This document shows, in pieces, positions 59,855 to 64,000 of a stretch of DNA of 64,000 bases. A program made the translations under genes and the position numbers. Numbering within the stretch: the first letter of the stretch is position 1; each line of letters opens with the position of its first letter. The DNA is from Catellatospora methionotrophica (GTDB lineage: Bacteria > Actinomycetota > Actinomycetes > Mycobacteriales > Micromonosporaceae): assembly GCF_011297335.1 (NCBI RefSeq), contig NZ_JAAOTJ010000012.1, forward strand, positions 150,302-214,301, written 5' to 3'. The notes under the pieces were generated by a model. It worked only from the letters and a program-made list of their open reading frames with translations, searched no databases and was not told where the DNA came from.

Positions 59855-59869
59855 GGCGCAAAAATTGCA
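59855..59869. promoter_or_regulatory. Shared motif upstream of the ThuA gene, copy 2
   Basis: GGCGCAAAAATTGCA, 175 bp upstream of the ThuA gene and 72 bp from copy 1. Extended by one base, it matches the GH3 site in 15 of 16 positions. A TTGACA box for the leftward gene (complement of TGTCAA at 59844-59849) lies between the two copies. Confidence 0.55.
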
Positions 59870-59945
59870 TGTGCCACGTCGAGATCCTGGAGTAAGCCGC
59901 GCGTGTCCGCAGCGCCGTCGACCGCCGGGCCGCTACCGTCGGCCG

Positions 59946-60866
59946 GTGAGGCCGATCATGGACTGCAACGTGCATCTGTGGGACCAGCGCGACGACCCGG
60001 TGGGCTGGCTCGCCGACCGCACCGCGGTACGGGACCTGCTCGGCGACTACGACAGCCTGCCCGAGGTCTACCCGCTGGCCGACTACCGCGCCGAGACCGC
60101 CGCGTACCCGGTGCGCGGGGTGGTCTGGTCCGACGCGGGCAGCGCCGACCCGCTGCACGCCGCCGCCTGGGTCCAGCGCCAGGCAGACGGGCAGGCCCCG
60201 GGCGCGGCCGAGCCGCCCGCCACCGGAGCGCGGCGCGATACCGCCGGGCCGGGCCTGGACGTGCTGCTGGTGACACTCGCCGATCCCGCGTCGGCGGGCT
60301 GGCCCGGGTTCCTGCGCAGTTTCGCCGAACTGCCCGCCGCCGCCGGGGTGCGCATCCGGCTCGTCAGCGGGCTGGGCGGCGGCACGGTCCTGGCCGGGGA
60401 CGCCGTCGCCCACCTGCGGCTGATGGCCGAGCACGGCCTCACCCTCACCGTCGAGGCCACCGCCGACCAGCTCGGCGAGGTGGCGCGGCTCGCCCGCGAG
60501 CTGCCGGAGGTCCGGGTGGTGCTGGACCACTTCGGCTGGCCCACCGACCTCACCGCCGCCGGTTCACGCGCGCACGCGGCACGGCTGGCCGAGGTGGCCG
60601 CCGCGCCGAACACCGCCACCCGCGTCGACGCGCTCGGCACGATCTTCGGCGACTGGACCGCCGACCGCGTACGCCCCTGGCTGCTCGGGGCCCTGGACGC
60701 GTTCGGCCCGAGCCGGTGCATGCTCGGCTCGGACCTGCCCATCGAGCGCCTGCGCGGCGGCTTCACCCACCTGTACGACGCCTACGAGCAGGTCTTCACC
60801 GGGTGCACCGAACCCGAACGCGAAGACCTCTGGCACGACACGGCCCGCCGCTGGTACGGCGGCTGA
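59946..60866 (+). CDS. Amidohydrolase-family (COG3618-like) hydrolase
   Basis: A 306-residue TIM-barrel amidohydrolase of the lactonase/decarboxylase (Amidohydro_2) type: DCNVHLWDQRDDPVGWLA at the N-terminus, VVLDHFGWPTDLT (His/Asp region) and CMLGSDLPIERL near the C-terminus. The usual N-terminal metal motif HxH is NVH here, so one ligand is replaced. Some members are metal-independent lactonases, such as sugar lactonases (family knowledge). Start: GTG 59946 with TACCGT six bases before it (leaderless); ATG 59958 with GAGG is the alternative. It is divergent from the ThuA/sugar-dehydrogenase gene, whose lactone product it could open; that link is speculative. Confidence 0.8.
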   Translation: MRPIMDCNVHLWDQRDDPVGWLADRTAVRDLLGDYDSLPEVYPLADYRAETAAYPVRGVVWSDAGSADPLHAAAWVQRQADGQAPGAAEPPATGARRDTAGPGLDVLLVTLADPASAGWPGFLRSFAELPAAAGVRIRLVSGLGGGTVLAGDAVAHLRLMAEHGLTLTVEATADQLGEVARLARELPEVRVVLDHFGWPTDLTAAGSRAHAARLAEVAAAPNTATRVDALGTIFGDWTADRVRPWLLGALDAFGPSRCMLGSDLPIERLRGGFTHLYDAYEQVFTGCTEPEREDLWHDTARRWYGG

Positions 60867-60874
60867 GACGGGTC

Positions 60875-60905
60875 GCGGGCGGCGTCCTGAGGGAGCGCCG
60901 CCCGC
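60875..60905. terminator. Bidirectional terminator
   Basis: GCGGGCGGCG (60875-60884) pairs perfectly with CGCCGCCCGC (60896-60905), loop 11 nt, between the convergent amidohydrolase and glycosyltransferase genes. Confidence 0.78.
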
Positions 60906-60923
60906 GTCGGTGATCGCGACCGG

Positions 60924-62258
60924 TCAGTGGCCGGGCAGCAGGGACGAGTAGACGCGCTCCAGCACGTCGGCCTGGTGCTGCCAGGTCCAGCCGTCGAGCA
61001 GGCCCGGCTTGTCGTAGACGGCCCGGTAGCGCTCCGGGTCGGCCAGTACGGCCCTGGCTGCCCGTACGAAGTCGGCCACGTCGTCGGCGCGGAACACCTC
61101 GCCCTGCCCCGTGCTGCGTACGGTCGCCGCGAGGGTGCGCACGTCACTGCCCACGATCGGCAGGCGGGCGTGGGAGTACTCGAAGAATTTGGTGGCCAGC
61201 GACATCTCGTGGTTGAGGTGGTGCCGGATCGGCATCACGCCCAGATCGGCCGTGGCCAGCAGCGGCACGACCCGGTCGTGCTGGACGTAGCTCATCAGGT
61301 GGATGCGGTCGGCGACGCCCAGCTCGGCGGCCCGTTGCTTCAGCGCCGTCGCGTACGGCCCGTCCGGCTGGTTGATGATCATCGCGAGGTGCAGGCCGGG
61401 CAGCTGCGGCAGGCCCTCGATGACCAGGCCCAGGCCGCGCTGCGGCGACGCCGCCCCGCTGTAGACCATCAGCGGCACGTCCGGGCCGATGCCGCACAGC
61501 TCCCGCAGCGTCGGGCCGGCCGGTCCGGGATCGTGGCTGACCTCGGGCGCGTTGAGCACCACCGCCGGGGTGACCGGCAGCCGGTGGTCGCGCTGCAGCC
61601 GGGCCGCGATCTCGTCGGACACCGTGATCACCGCGTCGGCGACCGGGGCGTACTCGCGCTCGTAGGCCAGGTGCGCGGGCAGCCAGCGGGCGTGGTCGCG
61701 ATACGGGATCACGCCGGGCAGGTACTCGTGGGCGTCCCAGACCAGCTTGACGTCACGCCCCCGGTCCCGGCCGCGCTGCACCGCGCGGGCCCCGACGCCC
61801 AGCATCCGGAAGTCGTTGGCGTGCACCAGGTCCGGGTCCAGCTCGTCGATGACCTTGCCGAAAGCGGCCTCGAAGCTCCACAGGTCCGGCTCCAGGCGCC
61901 GCCACGACTTGTCGCCGAGCTTGCGCTGCCAGTACCAGACCAGGGCCACGTCGACCGGCTTGCGCGCGTGCTTGACCGGGCCCGGCATGGCCGTGCGCAC
62001 CCGTCGCAGGACGGCCTTGGCACCGCCGCCGCCACCTCCGGTGCCGCCACCCGAGCCGCCGCCGACCACGATCAGTCGCACCTGTGCGCCGCCGAGCTGC
62101 CACTGCTGGGGCTCGTCGGTCGGAGAACGGCCGATCAGGGTCACGTCCCAGCCGGCCTCCGCCGCGGAGATCGCCTGCTTCTGCACGCGGGAGTCGCCGT
62201 GGACCCCGGTGTCGACGATCATGACGACACGGCCGCGGCCGCGACGTTCGACTCCCAC
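60924..62258 (-). CDS. Glycosyltransferase family 4
   Basis: A 444-residue GT-B-fold glycosyltransferase. The N-terminal acceptor domain begins VVMIVDTGVHGDSRVQKQAISAAEAGWDVTLIGRSP; the C-terminal donor domain has LMVYSGAASPQRGLGLVIEGL and the E-x7-E region MSLATKFFEYSHARLPIVGSD. A glycine tract (GGGSGGGTGGGGGG, about 66-79) interrupts the N-terminal domain after a strand and is probably a flexible loop. It is divergent from the family 2 transferase, 169 bp apart, so both may work on one surface glycan. Start GTG 62258. Confidence 0.9.
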   Translation of the reverse strand: MGVERRGRGRVVMIVDTGVHGDSRVQKQAISAAEAGWDVTLIGRSPTDEPQQWQLGGAQVRLIVVGGGSGGGTGGGGGGAKAVLRRVRTAMPGPVKHARKPVDVALVWYWQRKLGDKSWRRLEPDLWSFEAAFGKVIDELDPDLVHANDFRMLGVGARAVQRGRDRGRDVKLVWDAHEYLPGVIPYRDHARWLPAHLAYEREYAPVADAVITVSDEIAARLQRDHRLPVTPAVVLNAPEVSHDPGPAGPTLRELCGIGPDVPLMVYSGAASPQRGLGLVIEGLPQLPGLHLAMIINQPDGPYATALKQRAAELGVADRIHLMSYVQHDRVVPLLATADLGVMPIRHHLNHEMSLATKFFEYSHARLPIVGSDVRTLAATVRSTGQGEVFRADDVADFVRAARAVLADPERYRAVYDKPGLLDGWTWQHQADVLERVYSSLLPGH

Positions 62259-62427
62259 TGGTCCGCCTCTCTGGGTGCTGCCGGTTCGAGCGCAGCCCGT
62301 GGACCGCTGCGGTCCGCTCCTGATCTACGCGTGCTGCGGGCTTATTGTTACCGTAGTCGCCAGCAAGCCGCACCCGGGTGTCTCCACACGAACCCCGGCA
62401 CCCCTGCCGAGCGCTGGAGGCGAATAC

Positions 62428-63972
62428 GTGACCCCTGACGTGAGTGTCATCGTCCCGGTGTACAACACGATGCCTTACCTGCGGCGCTGCATGGAATCGC
62501 TGGTCAAGCAGACCATCGGCCTGGACCGGCTGGAGATCGTCGCGGTCGACGACGGCTCCACCGACGGCAGCGACCGGGAGCTGGCCCGCTTCGCCGAGCG
62601 CTACCCCGGGACCGTGCGCGTGGTGCGCCAGCCGAACTCAGGCGGCCCCGCCAGCCCCTGCAACAACGGCCTGGGCCTGGCCACCGGGCGCTTCGTCTTC
62701 TTCGTCGGAGCCGACGACTACCTCGGCCCCGAGGCGCTGGAACGGATGGTCGACGCCGCCGACCGGTACGGCGCCGAGGTCGTGCTCGGCAAGACCGTCG
62801 GCGTCAACAGCCGCTTCATCTACCAGCAGGTCTTCGCCCGCAACGAGGCCGACATCAGCTTCGCCGGGTCGGGGCTGCCCTGGTCGCTGGCCAACATCAA
62901 ATTGTTCTCCCGCGACCTGATCGAGCGCCACGGCATCCGTTACCCCGAGGACATGCCGATCGGCAGCGACTTCCCGTTCACGCTGGACGCCTGCTACCGG
63001 GCGTCGCGGATCTCGGTCGTCGCCGACTACGACTGCTACTACGCGGTGCGGCGGCTCAACGCCCAGAACGTCACCCACCTGAGCAACGCCGCCGACCGGC
63101 TGTACTGCCTGCGCCGCCTGGTCGACTTCACGGTCGGGCTGATGGCGCCCGGCAAGGACCGCGACGCCGTGCTGTCCCGGCTGTTCGCGCTGGAGGTCGC
63201 CGTCGTGCTGCGCGACGACCTGCTCACCGTCGACCGCTCGGTGCAGGAGGCGGTGCACGCCTGCGTACGCGAGCTGGCCGACCGGCACCTGACCGCCGAG
63301 ACCGGCGCGGAGCTGGAGGTCGAGACCCGGCTGCGCATCGCCGTCGTGCAGGCGGGCGGCGTCGACGACCTGCTCGCCGTGATCCGCCAGGACGTCGATC
63401 AGGGCATCGCCCCGATCGTCGTCGAAGGCGACCGCTGGTACGCCGCCTACCCCGGATTCCGTACCCCCGGCTCGGCGCTGCCCGACGAGACCTTCGAGAT
63501 CACCGCGCACGCGGCAGGCTGGGCCGCGAAGCTCGACGCCACCCAGGCGGTGTGGCGGCGCGGCGCGGACGGCGCGACGGTGCTGGCCATCACGGCCCGC
63601 AGCCCGCTGTCCGAGCTCGCCGCGCACGGCGAGATCAGCGTCCGCGCCGAGGACCTGACCGCGCCGGTCCAGATCACCGAGACAAGCCCGGCGACCGTGG
63701 TCGAGGCCGAGTTCACCGTCGCCGACGTGATCGCCGCCAGCGCGCTGAGCGGCCAGCGCCGCTCGGTCCGGGTCCACGTGCACGCCCGCGGCCAGGAGGG
63801 CTCCGCCCCCCTGCGCGCCGCCGGCCTGCGCCTGCCCCGCCCCCTCATCTGGCGCCGTGGCCTGCGCGTATACGCCATCACCCCCGCCAAGGACCCCTCC
63901 GGCCGCCTCATGCTCTCGGTCGTCCCGATGACCCCCGGCCGCATCCTCGCCCGCCTCGCCCGCCGCCACTGA
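62428..63972 (+). CDS. Glycosyltransferase family 2
   Basis: A 514-residue protein. GT2 domain (about 1-250): VSVIVPVYNTMPYLRRCMESLVKQTIGLDRLEIVAVDDGSTDGSDREL, DDGSTD and the metal-binding FFVGADD. The C-terminal ~260 residues form a mixed alpha/beta region with two beta-rich repeats (ETFEITAHAAGWAAKLDATQAVW, ITETSPATVVEAEFTVAD), as in wall teichoic/teichuronic-type transferases. Cytoplasmic, no membrane segment. The acceptor is probably a cell-surface polymer. Start GTG 62428 follows TGGAGG. It ends 28 bp before the end of the window. Confidence 0.88.
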   Translation: MTPDVSVIVPVYNTMPYLRRCMESLVKQTIGLDRLEIVAVDDGSTDGSDRELARFAERYPGTVRVVRQPNSGGPASPCNNGLGLATGRFVFFVGADDYLGPEALERMVDAADRYGAEVVLGKTVGVNSRFIYQQVFARNEADISFAGSGLPWSLANIKLFSRDLIERHGIRYPEDMPIGSDFPFTLDACYRASRISVVADYDCYYAVRRLNAQNVTHLSNAADRLYCLRRLVDFTVGLMAPGKDRDAVLSRLFALEVAVVLRDDLLTVDRSVQEAVHACVRELADRHLTAETGAELEVETRLRIAVVQAGGVDDLLAVIRQDVDQGIAPIVVEGDRWYAAYPGFRTPGSALPDETFEITAHAAGWAAKLDATQAVWRRGADGATVLAITARSPLSELAAHGEISVRAEDLTAPVQITETSPATVVEAEFTVADVIAASALSGQRRSVRVHVHARGQEGSAPLRAAGLRLPRPLIWRRGLRVYAITPAKDPSGRLMLSVVPMTPGRILARLARRH

Positions 63973-64000
63973 CCCCACCCGCCCCCGCCCCACCCGCCCC

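Overview
The window is very GC-rich, with strong third-position G/C, GTG/TTG/CTG starts, leaderless promoters, Tat- and Sec-exported glycan-active enzymes with CBM2 and discoidin modules, an AfsR/SARP regulator, F420/LLM flavoenzymes and a HelR-type RNA polymerase ATPase. This points to a filamentous actinomycete, most likely Micromonosporaceae (inference from gene content and style; no rRNA or other marker gene is present). I find no tRNA, rRNA, CRISPR array, transposase or phage gene. The content reads as ordinary chromosome with an accessory flavour.

Layout. 0-6.5 kb: 3' end of a short-chain dehydrogenase, a metallo-beta-lactamase-fold hydrolase, a YtrA-type GntR regulator with its ABC exporter, an MFS transporter, a hypothetical gene and a possible decayed membrane-protein tail. 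6.5-9.1 kb: ECF sigma factor with an overlapping membrane-anchored partner, then a secreted I36+CHAP protein. 9.3-11.4 kb: small leftward genes (one apparently frameshifted) divergent from an XRE regulator. 11.5-16.7 kb: secreted rhamnogalacturonan lyase (PL11), a compositionally different S1 protease, a lipoprotein and a hypothetical. 16.9-21.9 kb: a NodIJ-like ABC exporter operon, a zinc alcohol dehydrogenase, a helix-hairpin-helix protein and a kinase-fold protein. 22-30.4 kb: Tat-exported GH71/99-like enzyme behind a LacI-type operator, an ArsR/AHSA1 pair, a bicovalent FAD oxidoreductase, an LLM oxidoreductase and a FUSC membrane protein. 30.5-37.2 kb: beta-propeller protein plus MFS, secreted metallophosphoesterase, GH3 beta-glucosidase. 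37.3-46.2 kb: AI-2E permease, DUF1152, a second propeller, a SnoaL-like protein, VOC, LysR/DapA pair and small proteins. 46.2-54.7 kb: SARP/AfsR regulator, an FtsX-ectodomain-like lipoprotein, HelR-like ATPase, VOC and membrane proteins. 54.7-64 kb: a 1642-residue secreted ThuA/PQQ-type dehydrogenase with carbohydrate-binding modules, an amidohydrolase and two divergent glycosyltransferases.

How the parts relate. Four exported glycan-active proteins (PL11, GH71/99-like, GH3, ThuA/PQQ-dehydrogenase) are scattered over about 48 kb rather than forming one operon. Near-identical discoidin modules link the GH71/99-like and ThuA proteins. A 15-bp motif (GGCGCA-N3-ATTGCA) occurs once upstream of GH3 and twice upstream of the ThuA gene, which suggests a shared regulator encoded elsewhere.

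Intergenic space is rich in long inverted repeats. Most lie at gene ends as likely terminators. Two families recur within the window: one pair shows two compensatory base-pair changes, and the other has a copy in a divergent promoter region where a terminator makes no sense. I do not see one clear new system. The best leads are the hairpin families, the shared operator motif, the small-gene/XRE locus at 9.3-11.4 kb, the hairpin in front of the HelR-like gene and the orphan FtsX-ectodomain-like lipoprotein.
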